Source of the DNA: Paenibacillus_AQ nitricinens
GTDB taxonomy: Bacteria > Bacillota > Bacilli > Paenibacillales > Paenibacillaceae
Direction of reading: 5' to 3'
Length of the DNA stretch: 64,000 nt
Assembly (NCBI RefSeq): GCF_052056485.1
Contig: NZ_CP183948.1
Location: 744,001 to 808,000, forward strand
Below, in pieces: positions 1 through 11,412 of the stretch (the first letter of the stretch is position 1; the number at the start of each line of letters is the position of its first letter). A program made the position numbers and the translations under genes. Below the pieces are notes generated by a model. That model was given only the letters and a program-made list of their open reading frames with translations. It made no database searches and was not told the DNA's origin.

Positions 1-194
1 GTTCGAACACTCACTCGTTGCTCAGTTTTGAGAGTTTAAGCTCTCAAGTAAGACTTGATCCTTGAAAACTGGATACCGAAACGAATTTGCGTTTTAGAAC
101 ATCTTTTAGCAACTTGTGTAAACAAGTAAATGTTATTAGTGAGATTTTTCCAAGAGAAATGTCATTGTATGATATTTTCCTGCGGAAAAATCAA
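1..194 (+). other. 16S-23S internal transcribed spacer (3' part)
   Basis: This stretch leads directly into the 23S gene and has the layout of a Bacillales 16S-23S spacer, including the phrase CTTGAAAACTGGATACCG that is typical of such spacers. The 16S gene should lie just outside the window. I see no tRNA in this part of the spacer. Confidence 0.8.
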
Positions 195-3122
<2,928 letters not shown>

Positions 3123-3250
3123 ATACTTAAGACGCAAATTCAATTCGGATTCAGTTTTCAGGCATCAAGCCTGGATTACGCTATGGAATTTATTCACACT
3201 TCTGTGATGAAGCAAATTTCACGCGACAGCGTCTGTTTCACAGACGCATG

Positions 3251-3367
3251 TTTGGTGGCGATAGCGGAGGGGTTCCACGCGTACCCATCCCGAACACGAC
3301 CGTTAAGCCCTCCAGCGCCGATGGTACTTGGACCGAAGGGTCCTGGGAGAGTAGGACGTTGCCAAGC
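3251..3367 (+). rRNA. 5S ribosomal RNA
   Basis: About 117 nt starting TTTGGTGGCGATAGCGGAGG and ending GCCAAGCA. The two ends pair (TTGGTGGC with GTTGCCAAG), and the internal CCGAACACGACCGTTAAG and CGCCGATGGTACTTGG segments match the Bacillales 5S pattern. It sits 128 nt after the 23S gene, completing an rRNA operon, and is followed at once by an intrinsic terminator. Confidence 0.96.
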
Positions 3368-3374
3368 ACACGAA

Positions 3375-3406
3375 GCCATTGTTGATAAATCAACAATGGC
3401 TTTTTT
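3375..3406 (+). terminator. rRNA operon terminator
   Basis: A perfect 10-bp stem, GCCATTGTTG with CAACAATGGC, closes a 6-nt loop and is followed by six Ts. It lies just after 5S rRNA, so it ends the rRNA operon. Confidence 0.93.
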
Positions 3407-3605
3407 GTTCCCTTTATCGGTTGATTTAAATAATGTGGATAAGTTATGGGGAAATAACAAAAAAATAAAGGTTACTAACATGTGGATGAAATAATTAAAT
3501 TTATTCATAATTGAAAGTAGTCCCCATTTTATGTGGATAGAGCAGTGGTATATGTGGATACTTCAAATAAATGCAAGGATTTTTTGCATTGTAGGGGGAT
3601 AAACA

Positions 3606-4361
3606 ATGGAGAACCATACTAATCTTGTGTGGATAGAGCAATTTTCTGTACATGCGAGTGACACGGATTATCGCTCAAAAGCGAAGTTATCCTTTATTTT
3701 GGATGTAATGCAATGCGCAGCGGACTTCGCCGTGGGTAATTTGGGGATAAGTGTAGAAGAAATGCTGAATGCAGGAATGGGCTGGATGATGATTACGTTA
3801 GATCTTGATTTTAAGCGTATTCCTCGCCCAAATGATGTGCTTAGTGTACATACCTGGAGTAAAGGTACCAAAGGGGCTTTATGGCAACGGGATTATCGTA
3901 TTTTGGATGCAGATCATATAGAGATTGCCACAGCGCGTTCTATATGGGCTTTAGTAGATATTGAGAAGAGAAAGATACTCAGACCGAACGCTCTTCCAGT
4001 TCAAGTTAAGCATTATAATGGCGATTCAGTAGGCGATATGCCTGTTAAGGTAACGATCCCTACTGATATTACTATGGAAGAAGCTTATCGGTATCAGGTA
4101 AGATATAGTGGGCTGGATAGCAACGGACATTTGAATAATGCCCGATACGGAGATTTATGTTGTGATGCACTCAGTTTAGCGGAATGGGATAATGCGGAGT
4201 TCACACGCTTCCGGATTACTTATCTACAAGAAGCTAAGTTTGGGGATGAACTGGTCATTTTACGTTCAGCTGTAACGGATGATGGTATATATGTCCGTGG
4301 CCAGAATAGTGATATTGTATTTTTTGAAGCATGTATTGAGTTGAAAGATATGAATAAGTAA
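3606..4361 (+). CDS. Acyl-ACP thioesterase family protein
   Basis: A 251-residue protein built as a tandem double hot-dog, the architecture of acyl-[acyl-carrier-protein] thioesterases. The first half carries the DTDYRSKAKLSFILDVMQ and WSKGTKGALWQRDY segments. The second half carries the SGLDSNGHLNNARYGD segment, which matches the Asn/His active-site region of the family (DxNxHxNN-type). Members hydrolyse acyl-ACP to free fatty acid and ACP in the cytoplasm. The gene is alone between the rRNA terminator and its own terminator at 4391-4433. The ATG start follows a purine-rich GTAGGGGGATAAACA leader. The family is clear; chain-length preference cannot be read from the sequence. Confidence 0.85.
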   Translation: MENHTNLVWIEQFSVHASDTDYRSKAKLSFILDVMQCAADFAVGNLGISVEEMLNAGMGWMMITLDLDFKRIPRPNDVLSVHTWSKGTKGALWQRDYRILDADHIEIATARSIWALVDIEKRKILRPNALPVQVKHYNGDSVGDMPVKVTIPTDITMEEAYRYQVRYSGLDSNGHLNNARYGDLCCDALSLAEWDNAEFTRFRITYLQEAKFGDELVILRSAVTDDGIYVRGQNSDIVFFEACIELKDMNK

Positions 4362-4390
4362 AAATTTTATAAATATGGAATATTATTATA

Positions 4391-4433
4391 AAAGCGATTT
4401 GTCCGAGCATCAATCGGGGCAATCGCTTTTTTA
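4391..4433 (+). terminator. Intrinsic terminator after the thioesterase gene
   Basis: AAAGCGATT pairs with AATCGCTTT around an internal TCCGA/TCGGGG stem, followed by a run of Ts. Confidence 0.85.
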
Positions 4434-4482
4434 TTTGAATATAGTTGATGATTTTAACATATTTGGAATAAATCTTTGAGCC

Positions 4483-4510
4483 TGTCACAATTCAAGAGTC
4501 TATATTCGTT
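4483..4510 (+). promoter_or_regulatory. Probable ECF-type promoter of the sigma/anti-sigma operon
   Basis: TGTCACA, 17 nt, then CGTTAT lies 35 nt upstream of the ECF sigma start codon. TGTCACA/TGTAACA-type -35 and CGT-type -10 elements are typical of ECF promoters, and such sigma genes are usually autoregulated. The assignment to this particular sigma factor is inference. Confidence 0.5.
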
Positions 4511-4544
4511 ATATAGTTGTAGTCAATAACAAGGAGGTGATTCT

Positions 4545-5132
4545 TTGGAACGTCGCAGCCCCGGGGTCCCTGTGAATCAAACATTAATTGAAGAGGCTAT
4601 AAGTCAGGTTCTTGAAGGCAACCGAGAAGCCTATAGAACTATAATACAAGCCTACGAAAGAAAGATTTATACGTATTGTTATTATATTTTAAGAAATCAT
4701 GAAGAAGCAGAGGATGCTGTGCAAGATATATTTGTAAAAGTGTATCAGGAACTCAGACGTTATGAGAAACGAGTATCTTTTAACGCATGGCTTTATAAAG
4801 TGGCCTACCATCATTGTCTGGATCAGATTCGTAAACGCAAACGACGAAAGCGTCTGTTGTCGCTATATAAAGAACAGCAGCCCAAAGCCTATTATAATCC
4901 ACACGACGAGGAACCCTTGCAGAAGTTATTTATGGATGGACTGACAACCGAAGAGAGTAATCTACTGATTCTTAAGGTGGTTGAGCAGTACAGTTTTGAA
5001 GAAATGAGTCAGATTATGGATTGCAATTCGGCCTCCTTAAGGAAGAAATTTGAACGTCTACGCAAAAAGTTAATCCGGCAAAGAATGAATGAAGGAGGAA
5101 GCCCTCATGGAGAAATGGCAAGATCGAACTGA
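4545..5132 (+). CDS. ECF-type RNA polymerase sigma factor
   Basis: A 195-residue group 4 sigma factor. Region 2 is visible at roughly residues 25-90 (NHEEAEDAVQDIFVKVYQEL), a basic linker follows (RKRKRRKR), and region 4 lies near residues 125-180 (LTTEESNLLILKVV ... YSFEEMSQIMDC). The start is a TTG at 4545 preceded by AAGGAGGTG at good spacing. The 3' end overlaps the next gene by 26 bp, implying translational coupling to its anti-sigma factor. The signal sensed cannot be read from the sequence. Confidence 0.88.
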   Translation: MERRSPGVPVNQTLIEEAISQVLEGNREAYRTIIQAYERKIYTYCYYILRNHEEAEDAVQDIFVKVYQELRRYEKRVSFNAWLYKVAYHHCLDQIRKRKRRKRLLSLYKEQQPKAYYNPHDEEPLQKLFMDGLTTEESNLLILKVVEQYSFEEMSQIMDCNSASLRKKFERLRKKLIRQRMNEGGSPHGEMARSN

Positions 5133-6297
5133 AAGTCAGAAGATGGAGTACATTCGCCAAACATTCCAAAATCATGAAATGCCGGTAGACAGTTTCAGTG
5201 ATTTAATTATGAAGCGAATAGGAGACGAGGGAATGGAAAAAAGATCGTCTAAAACACGTGGTAATAGGTTCCTAAAAAAGACATTAGTAGCCGCCTCAGC
5301 AGCAGCAGTGTTGGCTGCAGGGATTATCGGGAGTGGATTTGTATCCCCAGTCATGGCTGAAACGTTGAAGCAGATTCCTGTCGTAGGAAGTATTTTTAAG
5401 GGTATCGACGATAAAGGTCTTAATGCTGCTGAAGAAAAAGGATTATCTACTGCCCCTAACCAAAGCGTTACCCATGATGGAGTGACCTTAAAGGTTACCG
5501 ATGCATATTATGACGGCTCGCGGTTGGCTTTTGCGATTGAACGGGAGGGCATTGATAATGATAAGATGATGGCAGAGATGATTATTGAACCGATTGAGTT
5601 CGATCCAGAGGTAATAGAACAGCAGTATGCGAAAGTGACAATGAACAATTCCGAGAGAGGATTGTTGGGTTCAGCAGAAGTGAAATTGCCGAATGGGAAA
5701 GAACTGGAGAGCCAAATGTCGTCTTTTGGTGATGTTGAGGGGAAAAAGAATGCTATTTTATACGATTATAGAAATCTAAATAATGTAGAGGCTTTGGGGA
5801 ATGAATTTGAATTAAGCATCAGTGTGCCGGTTACACAAATCGCAGAGCCTTTTGTAATCAAGGTGCCGGTGAAAAAAGTAAAGGGAGGAATTATCAAGCT
5901 TGATCTGGATCAAACGAAAGAGACACAAGGATTTAGTTATACGATTACCAGACTGGAATTGACCCCAGGAACAAGCAGATTAATCCTGAATGAAAAAGGT
6001 AAAGTGCCAAGTATAAAAGAAAAGGATGGATACGGAACCTCTGAAATGTTCTATGAAATTGTTGATGAACTAGGCAATGCGTTCTCATCGGGTGGGTCAT
6101 TCAACTTGCCAGCTATAGTCTATCCTATGGTAGACAAAGATTTCAGTCCGTTCCCGCAAACACCAACAACAATTACAGTTAAGCCATTTACTTATTCCAT
6201 TGACGGGAATCATCAAGCATTAAGGGATGAAGAAGGAAAATATGTTAAACATTATTATCCGGAACTTGAACAAACCATTCAGGTGGAGCAAGAGTAG
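5107..6297 (+). CDS. Membrane anti-sigma factor with DUF4179 and DUF5643-like domains
   Basis: A 396-residue protein that very probably controls the upstream ECF sigma factor. A cytoplasmic N-terminal part of about 55 residues is followed by one membrane segment (TLVAASAAAVLAAGIIGSGF) and then the DUF4179 signature SPVMAETLKQIPVVGSIFKG. The rest is an extracytoplasmic beta-rich region with DHDGVTL/YYDGSRL-type motifs. The ATG at 5107 is chosen over the upstream in-frame ATG at 5089 because GAAGGAGGAA sits just ahead of it. The gene overlaps the sigma gene and is followed by a terminator at 6324-6353. The family is well supported; the anti-sigma role is inferred from the pairing. Confidence 0.85.
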   Translation: MEKWQDRTESQKMEYIRQTFQNHEMPVDSFSDLIMKRIGDEGMEKRSSKTRGNRFLKKTLVAASAAAVLAAGIIGSGFVSPVMAETLKQIPVVGSIFKGIDDKGLNAAEEKGLSTAPNQSVTHDGVTLKVTDAYYDGSRLAFAIEREGIDNDKMMAEMIIEPIEFDPEVIEQQYAKVTMNNSERGLLGSAEVKLPNGKELESQMSSFGDVEGKKNAILYDYRNLNNVEALGNEFELSISVPVTQIAEPFVIKVPVKKVKGGIIKLDLDQTKETQGFSYTITRLELTPGTSRLILNEKGKVPSIKEKDGYGTSEMFYEIVDELGNAFSSGGSFNLPAIVYPMVDKDFSPFPQTPTTITVKPFTYSIDGNHQALRDEEGKYVKHYYPELEQTIQVEQE

Positions 6298-6323
6298 CTG
6301 TAAACCCAATAAACTAAACAAAG

Positions 6324-6353
6324 TCCGTGTCTGCATAGCAGATGCGGATTTTT
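6324..6353 (+). terminator. Terminator of the sigma/anti-sigma operon
   Basis: TCCGTGTCTGC pairs with GCAGATGCGGA (two wobble pairs) around a 3-nt loop and is followed by TTTTT. Confidence 0.85.
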
Positions 6354-6439
6354 CTAATGGAATGAAGGTTTCACTCACTGAGTTTTCGTTGTTTGATTAT
6401 TTAGTGTGTAACGGAGTGACCCGATAAGCCTGACGATAT

Positions 6440-6466
6440 TTGCTAACATTCATTTAATGCTATAAT
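6440..6466 (+). promoter_or_regulatory. Possible sigma-A promoter of topB
   Basis: A consensus TATAAT at 6461-6466 lies 28 nt before the topB start codon. The best -35 candidate, TTGCTA at 6440, leaves a short 15-nt spacer, so only the -10 element is convincing. Confidence 0.45.
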
Positions 6467-6493
6467 GAAATTTGATGTGGAAAGGGGAGCATT

Positions 6494-8629
6494 ATGAAGA
6501 CATTAGTATTGGCGGAGAAGCCGTCTGTTGCACGCGAGATCGCACGAGTCATGGGATGTAATAATAAACAGAAGAGCTATATTGAAGGTCCAAAATATGT
6601 GGTTACCTGGGCACTGGGGCATTTAGTCGGCCTGGCAGAGCCTGAGGATTATAATAAAAAGTTTGCAACTTGGGCCTTGGAGGATTTGCCGATTTTACCG
6701 GAGAAGGCAAAGCTGAAGGTGCTGCGTGAGACCAACCAGCAATACAAAGCTGTTCAGCATCTAATGAAGCGTCAGGACATTGAGGAGCTTATTGTTGCGA
6801 CAGATGCTGCCCGTGAAGGGGAACTGCTGGCTCGCTGGATTATGAATATGGCAGGGTGGAAAAAGCCATTCCGGCGGCTATGGATATCCTCACAGACTGA
6901 TAAGGCAATTAAAGAGGGATTCGCAAAGCTCCGCCCCGGTCGGGAATTTGATCGTCTGTATGAATCTGCACGTTGCCGCGCAGAGGCGGATTGGATGATT
7001 GGACTGAATGTCACGAGAGCACTGACATGTAAGTTCGGTTCGCCGCTCTCCGCAGGGCGGGTACAAACGCCGACATTAGGGATGATCATGGATCGTGAAC
7101 AGGAGATTACGGGTTTCCGTTCCGTTGATTTTGAGACGCTGACTGCTGATTTTGGAGATTTCCAAGCGGCATGGCGGGCCAGTAACGGCGATGGTCGGAT
7201 ATTTGAAAAAGATAAGACGGCAAGTCTAAAGGACAAGCTTACTGGACGCAGCGGCCGTATTATTAAGGTACAGAAGAGTGAAAAGAGCGAGCCTCATCCT
7301 CTAGCTTATGATCTGACTGAATTGCAGCGTGATGCGAACCGGAAGTTCGGCTTCTCTGCGAAGCAGACTTCCAGTGTGCTTCAGCGTTTATATGAGCAGC
7401 ATAAGCTAGTCACTTACCCACGTACGGACAGTCGTTACTTAACCTCAGATATGACAGGCACACTTAAGGAAAGATTGGACAGTGTGGCTGTCGGTCCATA
7501 TGCGGCGTTGGCGCGTCCACTGCTGCGCAAACCGCTGCCGATTACGAAGCGAATTGTGGATGATAGTAAAGTAAGTGATCACCACGCTATTATTCCTACA
7601 GAGCAGACTGTGTTGCTAAATGGACTGAGCACTGAGGAGCGTAAGCTGTATGATCTGATCGTGCGGCGTTTTATCAGCTTGTTCTACCCACCTGCTCGTT
7701 ATGATGCGGTAGCTGTTACTGTCAACGTGGAGGGCGAGAGCTTCCATGTCAAAGGAACAACAGTAAAAGATGCCGGCTGGCGTGAAGTGTACGGCGGAGA
7801 TATGAGTAACGATGATGACGAGGAAGCATCGGACGAGCCAGCAGCTGGCAGTGTAAAGCTGCCTGAGCTGCGCGAAGGCGCAACTGTCACGATTGGCCGC
7901 TGTATGGTGCGTCCTGGACGGACACAACCACCGAAGCGTTATAATGAAGCTTCGCTTTTGACGCAAATGGAGAAGCATGGACTGGGAACCCCGGCGACGC
8001 GTGCGGATATTATCGAGAAGCTGGTGAGCTCTGATACGATTGAGCGTCAGGGGAATCTCCTGCATCCGACAGGAAAAGGTAAGCAGCTTATCGATCTGGT
8101 ATCCACCCAGCTACGGACACCAGATCTAACTGCGCGCTGGGAAGCTGAACTCGAGAAAATTGCGCGTGGTCAAGGTAAACCGGAGCTCTTTTTACAAGGC
8201 ATCCGCAGTATGGCACAGGAACTGGTTACAGGTGTCAAAACTAGTGGAGCAGAATACAAACCACATAATGTCTCCAACAGTAATTGTCCGGAATGCGGTA
8301 CAAGACTACTCGAGAAAAAGAGCAAACGGGGTAAGCTGCTTGTGTGTCCTGCAGATAACTGTGGATATACCCGTGCTGGAGAAAAAAGACTATCGAATCG
8401 CCGCTGCCCTCAATGCCATAAGAAAATGGAACTTAAAGAAGGTAAAGCTGGCATGTTCGTACAATGTTTGGGTTGTGGCATCACAGAAACCTTGGATAAG
8501 GATCATAAGCATGTGAATAAACGCGAACAGCAAAAGCTGGTGCAGCAATATAGTAAGCAGGAAAGCATCGGCTCCAATCTTGGGGAACTGCTGAAAGCAG
8601 CGCTCGAAGGGCAAAAGAAGGATAAGTAG
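6494..8629 (+). CDS. topB: DNA topoisomerase III
   Basis: A 711-residue type IA topoisomerase, which relaxes and decatenates DNA by passing one strand through a transient single-strand break. The Toprim domain is at the N terminus (LVLAEKPSVAREIARVMG; ATDAAREGELLARW near residues 98-111). The breakage-rejoining domain carries the catalytic tyrosine in LVTYPRTDSRYL and the GLGTPATRADIIEKL motif. The C terminus has Cys-rich zinc-finger repeats (CPECGTRL, CPADNCGYT, RRCPQCHKKM, CLGCG). An AAAGGGGAGC ribosome-binding site precedes the ATG, and a terminator follows at 8659. Length and order fit Firmicute TopB. Confidence 0.95.
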   Translation: MKTLVLAEKPSVAREIARVMGCNNKQKSYIEGPKYVVTWALGHLVGLAEPEDYNKKFATWALEDLPILPEKAKLKVLRETNQQYKAVQHLMKRQDIEELIVATDAAREGELLARWIMNMAGWKKPFRRLWISSQTDKAIKEGFAKLRPGREFDRLYESARCRAEADWMIGLNVTRALTCKFGSPLSAGRVQTPTLGMIMDREQEITGFRSVDFETLTADFGDFQAAWRASNGDGRIFEKDKTASLKDKLTGRSGRIIKVQKSEKSEPHPLAYDLTELQRDANRKFGFSAKQTSSVLQRLYEQHKLVTYPRTDSRYLTSDMTGTLKERLDSVAVGPYAALARPLLRKPLPITKRIVDDSKVSDHHAIIPTEQTVLLNGLSTEERKLYDLIVRRFISLFYPPARYDAVAVTVNVEGESFHVKGTTVKDAGWREVYGGDMSNDDDEEASDEPAAGSVKLPELREGATVTIGRCMVRPGRTQPPKRYNEASLLTQMEKHGLGTPATRADIIEKLVSSDTIERQGNLLHPTGKGKQLIDLVSTQLRTPDLTARWEAELEKIARGQGKPELFLQGIRSMAQELVTGVKTSGAEYKPHNVSNSNCPECGTRLLEKKSKRGKLLVCPADNCGYTRAGEKRLSNRRCPQCHKKMELKEGKAGMFVQCLGCGITETLDKDHKHVNKREQQKLVQQYSKQESIGSNLGELLKAALEGQKKDK

Positions 8630-8658
8630 AAAGCTTCGAATATATTGTAATTATGAAG

Positions 8659-8687
8659 GCTGCTGAGCGTGCTCAGTAGCTTTTTTT
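8659..8687 (+). terminator. Terminator after topB
   Basis: GCTGCTGAGC pairs with GCTCAGTAGC (one wobble) around a 2-nt loop, followed by TTTTTTT. Confidence 0.88.
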
Positions 8688-8733
8688 CTGTTTACGTAAG
8701 TTTTTGTAGTCTACGGATAGGCTTTGAATTAGA

Positions 8734-9969
8734 ATGTTAAGCAAATACATAGAGCAGGTGATGAGGGTGGAAGCTCAGCAGGTGAATCAATTGAAAGCAG
8801 CAGATCGTCCACAGGCACAGGGTGGGAGCAGGTTGTTCTTTCTCGTTATTGTATTTATGTTCTGGTTCTCTTCTTATATTTATGTTCCGGTGCTTTCACC
8901 TTATGTGGAGCATTTGGGAGCATCGTATTTTATGGTGGGGATGGTGCTAGGTGTATATGGGCTGATGCAGATTCTATTCCGACTGCCGATTGGCATCGGG
9001 TCGGATTATTTGAATCGGCGGCGTCCGTTTATCTACCTGGGACTGATTGCGAGCGGAGCCAGCTGCTTTCTTTTTATGTGGGGAGCACAGCCTGGTTGGG
9101 CATTGGCAGCACGTGCAGTATCCGGTATAGCAGCTTCCGCATGGGTGGTGTACACTGTGATGTTTGCGGGATATTTCCCGAAAGAAGAAGCTGGTAAAGC
9201 GATGGGCATGCTGCAATTCACTACGGTAATCGCCCAATTGTCCAGTATGATGATTAGTGGTTATATGGTGGAGCATTGGGGCTGGAACACCCCGTTTCTG
9301 ATTGGCGGAATTGTAGCTATTGCGGCGCTGCTGCTTGCTCTACGATTGCCTGAACAAAAACAGGAGAAACGTCAAAATGCGATCCAGATCAAGGACCTGG
9401 CAGGTGTGATGAAGGAGCCACTTCTGGTAAGAGTCTCACTGTTGTCAGTATTGGCACACTGTGTGCTATTCATAACGATGTTCGGCTATACGCCAAACCA
9501 AGCCCTGAATATCGGAGCAAGCAAAGAAAGCTTGGGCTGGCTGACGCTCGCTTTTATGATTCCACATGCAATCGCGACGCTCTATGGTTCACGGACATTT
9601 GGAAGGCTGCTAGGAGACAGGGGAACGCTTCTCTTAGGCTTTGCGGGGAGTGCACTGTTTACACTTCTTATTCCTTCTATGCCGACTTTAGCGACGCTCT
9701 GTCTGACTCAGATAGGAAACGGATTTATGCAGGGACTTATTTTTCCATTGCTGCTAGGCAAGTCGGTATCCGAAGTAGATCCATATAAACGCGCAACCGC
9801 TATGGGTTTCTATCAGGCTGTCTATGCGGTAGGCATGTCGGCAGGTCCGTTCGTGGCAGGCTGGATGAGTGCTGTGTATGGTTTGACTGGAGGGTTCTGG
9901 CTAGGCGGGATTGCTGCGGCGCTTGCTGCGGTATTGTCATGGGTATGGATGAAGGATGCACAGAAGTGA
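8734..9969 (+). CDS. MFS transporter
   Basis: A 411-residue integral membrane protein with about twelve hydrophobic segments, the size and pattern of the major facilitator superfamily. The loop between helices 2 and 3 has a motif A-like sequence (GIGSDYLNRRRPFIYLG), and a charged central loop (EQKQEKRQNAIQIKD) separates the two six-helix halves. It probably exports or exchanges a small molecule, but no substrate can be inferred. The start is uncertain: the ATG at 8734 has no good ribosome-binding site, and in-frame ATG/GTG codons at 8758-8767 are alternatives. The gene lies between terminated topB and a small DUF1294 gene. Confidence 0.85.
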   Translation: MLSKYIEQVMRVEAQQVNQLKAADRPQAQGGSRLFFLVIVFMFWFSSYIYVPVLSPYVEHLGASYFMVGMVLGVYGLMQILFRLPIGIGSDYLNRRRPFIYLGLIASGASCFLFMWGAQPGWALAARAVSGIAASAWVVYTVMFAGYFPKEEAGKAMGMLQFTTVIAQLSSMMISGYMVEHWGWNTPFLIGGIVAIAALLLALRLPEQKQEKRQNAIQIKDLAGVMKEPLLVRVSLLSVLAHCVLFITMFGYTPNQALNIGASKESLGWLTLAFMIPHAIATLYGSRTFGRLLGDRGTLLLGFAGSALFTLLIPSMPTLATLCLTQIGNGFMQGLIFPLLLGKSVSEVDPYKRATAMGFYQAVYAVGMSAGPFVAGWMSAVYGLTGGFWLGGIAAALAAVLSWVWMKDAQK

Positions 9970-10079
9970 GACAAAAAAGGCGGATAGCGAAGTTATCAGC
10001 ACGTGTAAGGATGATTGGTTTTTTGAGAAAAAGAGGAATATAATAGAGATAGATAGGAAGCAAGGAGGAGCCCGGGAGA

Positions 10080-10343
10080 ATGGTCAAGGTTATAATGTTG
10101 TGGTTTGTGGTAATTAATATAATCGGGTATGTCGTCATGTCCGAAGACAAGAACAAAGCCCGTAAACGGCGAGAACGTGTCCCTGAGAAGACGCTTTTTC
10201 TGCTGGCAGCTATGGGCGGGGCATTAGGCGTGCTGATTGCCATGTATCGTAAGCGCCACAAGACGCGACATATGTCCTTTAGGATCGGAATTCCCTTTCT
10301 TCTGTTGCTGAATATTTTTTTGTACAGCTATTTTTTAAGGTGA
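10080..10343 (+). CDS. DUF1294 small membrane protein
   Basis: An 87-residue protein with hydrophobic helices at both ends and a basic centre. The sequence DKNKARKRRERVPEKTLF followed by a hydrophobic GGALGVLIAMY and KRHKTRH segment is the DUF1294 signature. AAGGAGGAGCCCGGGAGA precedes the ATG. DUF1294 members have no established function. It lies 110 bp after the MFS gene and 40 bp before the stress-protein gene. Confidence 0.8.
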   Translation: MVKVIMLWFVVINIIGYVVMSEDKNKARKRRERVPEKTLFLLAAMGGALGVLIAMYRKRHKTRHMSFRIGIPFLLLLNIFLYSYFLR

Positions 10344-10383
10344 TAGTCATTATGATTACAAACTAGAAAAAGAGGTGGCGTAC

Positions 10384-10818
10384 ATGTTATTCTCTAAAAT
10401 TTTACTCGCCTATGATGGATCTAAGGCTTCTAATCAGGCTTTGGAGCGCGCAATTGAACTCGCAAAAGTAACGCCGGGCTCTACGATGCATGTCGTACAC
10501 GCATTTGAATTCCCAAGATTTTTTATCGGAGAAGCTCTAGCACCACTGCCAGCTTCAGTGAATAAAGAATACTATGATTTAGCAGTGCAGACCACGGAAG
10601 AAGTAAAGGGACGTCTTGAGGCTGAAGGCTTGCATGCTGAGGTTGAGCTTTTACAAGGATCTCCTGCTGAAGTGATTTTGAAATATGCTAAGGAACATGC
10701 GATAGATGTAATTGTTATCGGCAGCCGCGGACTTGGCGGAATACGTGAATTTGTTCTGGGAAGTGTGAGCCACAATGTAGTGCAAAGTGCTCGCATTCCA
10801 GTGCTGGTAGTGAAATAA
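10384..10818 (+). CDS. Universal stress protein, UspA family
   Basis: A 144-residue cytoplasmic protein of the Usp fold. It begins with ILLAYDGSKASNQALERA and ends with the nucleotide-binding motif GSRGLGGIREFVLGSVS (G-x2-G-x9-GS form), which indicates an ATP-binding subtype. The ATG at 10384 is preceded by AGAGGTG at 6-nt spacing; an upstream in-frame GTG at 10375 overlaps that site and is unlikely. A terminator follows directly. Members act in stress survival, but the trigger here is unknown. Confidence 0.9.
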   Translation: MLFSKILLAYDGSKASNQALERAIELAKVTPGSTMHVVHAFEFPRFFIGEALAPLPASVNKEYYDLAVQTTEEVKGRLEAEGLHAEVELLQGSPAEVILKYAKEHAIDVIVIGSRGLGGIREFVLGSVSHNVVQSARIPVLVVK

Positions 10819-10828
10819 TATAAAGTTA

Positions 10829-10856
10829 AAAGGGACGCTTATGGCGTTCCTTTTTT
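10829..10856 (+). terminator. Terminator after the usp gene
   Basis: AAGGGACGC pairs with GCGTTCCTT around a short loop, followed by a T run. Confidence 0.85.
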
Positions 10857-11022
10857 CATTGTTAAGAAACTATAAGACGGAATGTAAAGCCATAAAAGGA
10901 TGATATGTATTCGAATGAGGCCTAATCTACACTTAATATAACATCTGTTGTTAGAGCGAAGAGTGTACGGAAAGAAGTCTTTATCAGCAGAATTAAAGGC
11001 TATTGAGAATTTAAATGAGCTA

Positions 11023-11066
11023 AAAAGCGAACATTTATTATTACGCATTTATCAATGTTCGTGTTT
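11023..11066 (+). promoter_or_regulatory. Paired PurBoxes (PurR operator) of the purine operon
   Basis: Two inverted copies, AAAAGCGAACATT at 11023-11035 and AATGTTCGTGTTT at 11054-11066, are separated by 18 nt. Each matches the Bacillus PurR box (AWWWCCGAACWWT) except at one or two positions. The characteristic inverted CGAA cores are intact, and the pair sits immediately upstream of the -35 element. In Bacillus, PurR represses here and PRPP relieves repression. Confidence 0.8.
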
Positions 11067-11069
11067 GAG

Positions 11070-11099
11070 TTGACATCCTGTGTAGGGGATTGTTAAACT
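11070..11099 (+). promoter_or_regulatory. purE: Sigma-A promoter of the purine operon
   Basis: TTGACA at 11070-11075 and TAAACT at 11094-11099, with an 18-nt spacer. It lies between the PurBoxes and the riboswitch aptamer, as expected for the operon promoter. Confidence 0.7.
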
Positions 11100-11109
11100 G
11101 ATGTCATGA

Positions 11110-11182
11110 GCAACTCGTATAAAACCGGGAATATGGCCCGGAAGTTTCTACCCGGGAACCGTAAATTACCGGACTACGAGGA
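11110..11182 (+). promoter_or_regulatory. Guanine riboswitch (purine aptamer)
   Basis: The aptamer core is complete: P1 (AACTCGTA with TACGAGG), J1/2 TATAAA, P2 around AATATGG, J2/3 AAGTTTCTACC, P3 with ACCGTAAATTACCGG, and J3/1 ACTA. The C in the J3/1 ACTA is the discriminating base (C74 of the Bacillus xpt aptamer), which selects guanine over adenine. Guanine or hypoxanthine binding would favour termination before purE. Confidence 0.95.
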
Positions 11183-11309
11183 AATAGGATAATAGAATGC
11201 AGCAATGCATACGGTCCGGGTAACGGAGTGATGCATGATGTCGTTTTCCGCCGCTTCATGGCAGTCTAGTGATAGGCACGCGGATTATTTTTTCCTAATT
11301 TCTTTACTA

Positions 11310-11356
11310 GTCCGATCCTCCCGCAGCAAAATGCGTCTGGTCATCGGGCTTTTTTT
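11310..11356 (+). terminator. Riboswitch-controlled terminator before purE
   Basis: GTCCGAT at 11310-11316 pairs with ATCGGGC at 11343-11349, with an inner CGCA/TGCG helix, followed by seven Ts. It lies between the aptamer and purE and is the likely expression platform. The antiterminator partner is not obvious, and a weaker TCCGC/GCGGA hairpin before a T-rich tract at 11247-11292 could also take part. Confidence 0.7.
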
Positions 11357-11412
11357 ATTCGAATTTACAAGATAAAGATATCCATACTAGTGACTGGAAG
11401 GTAGGTCGAATC

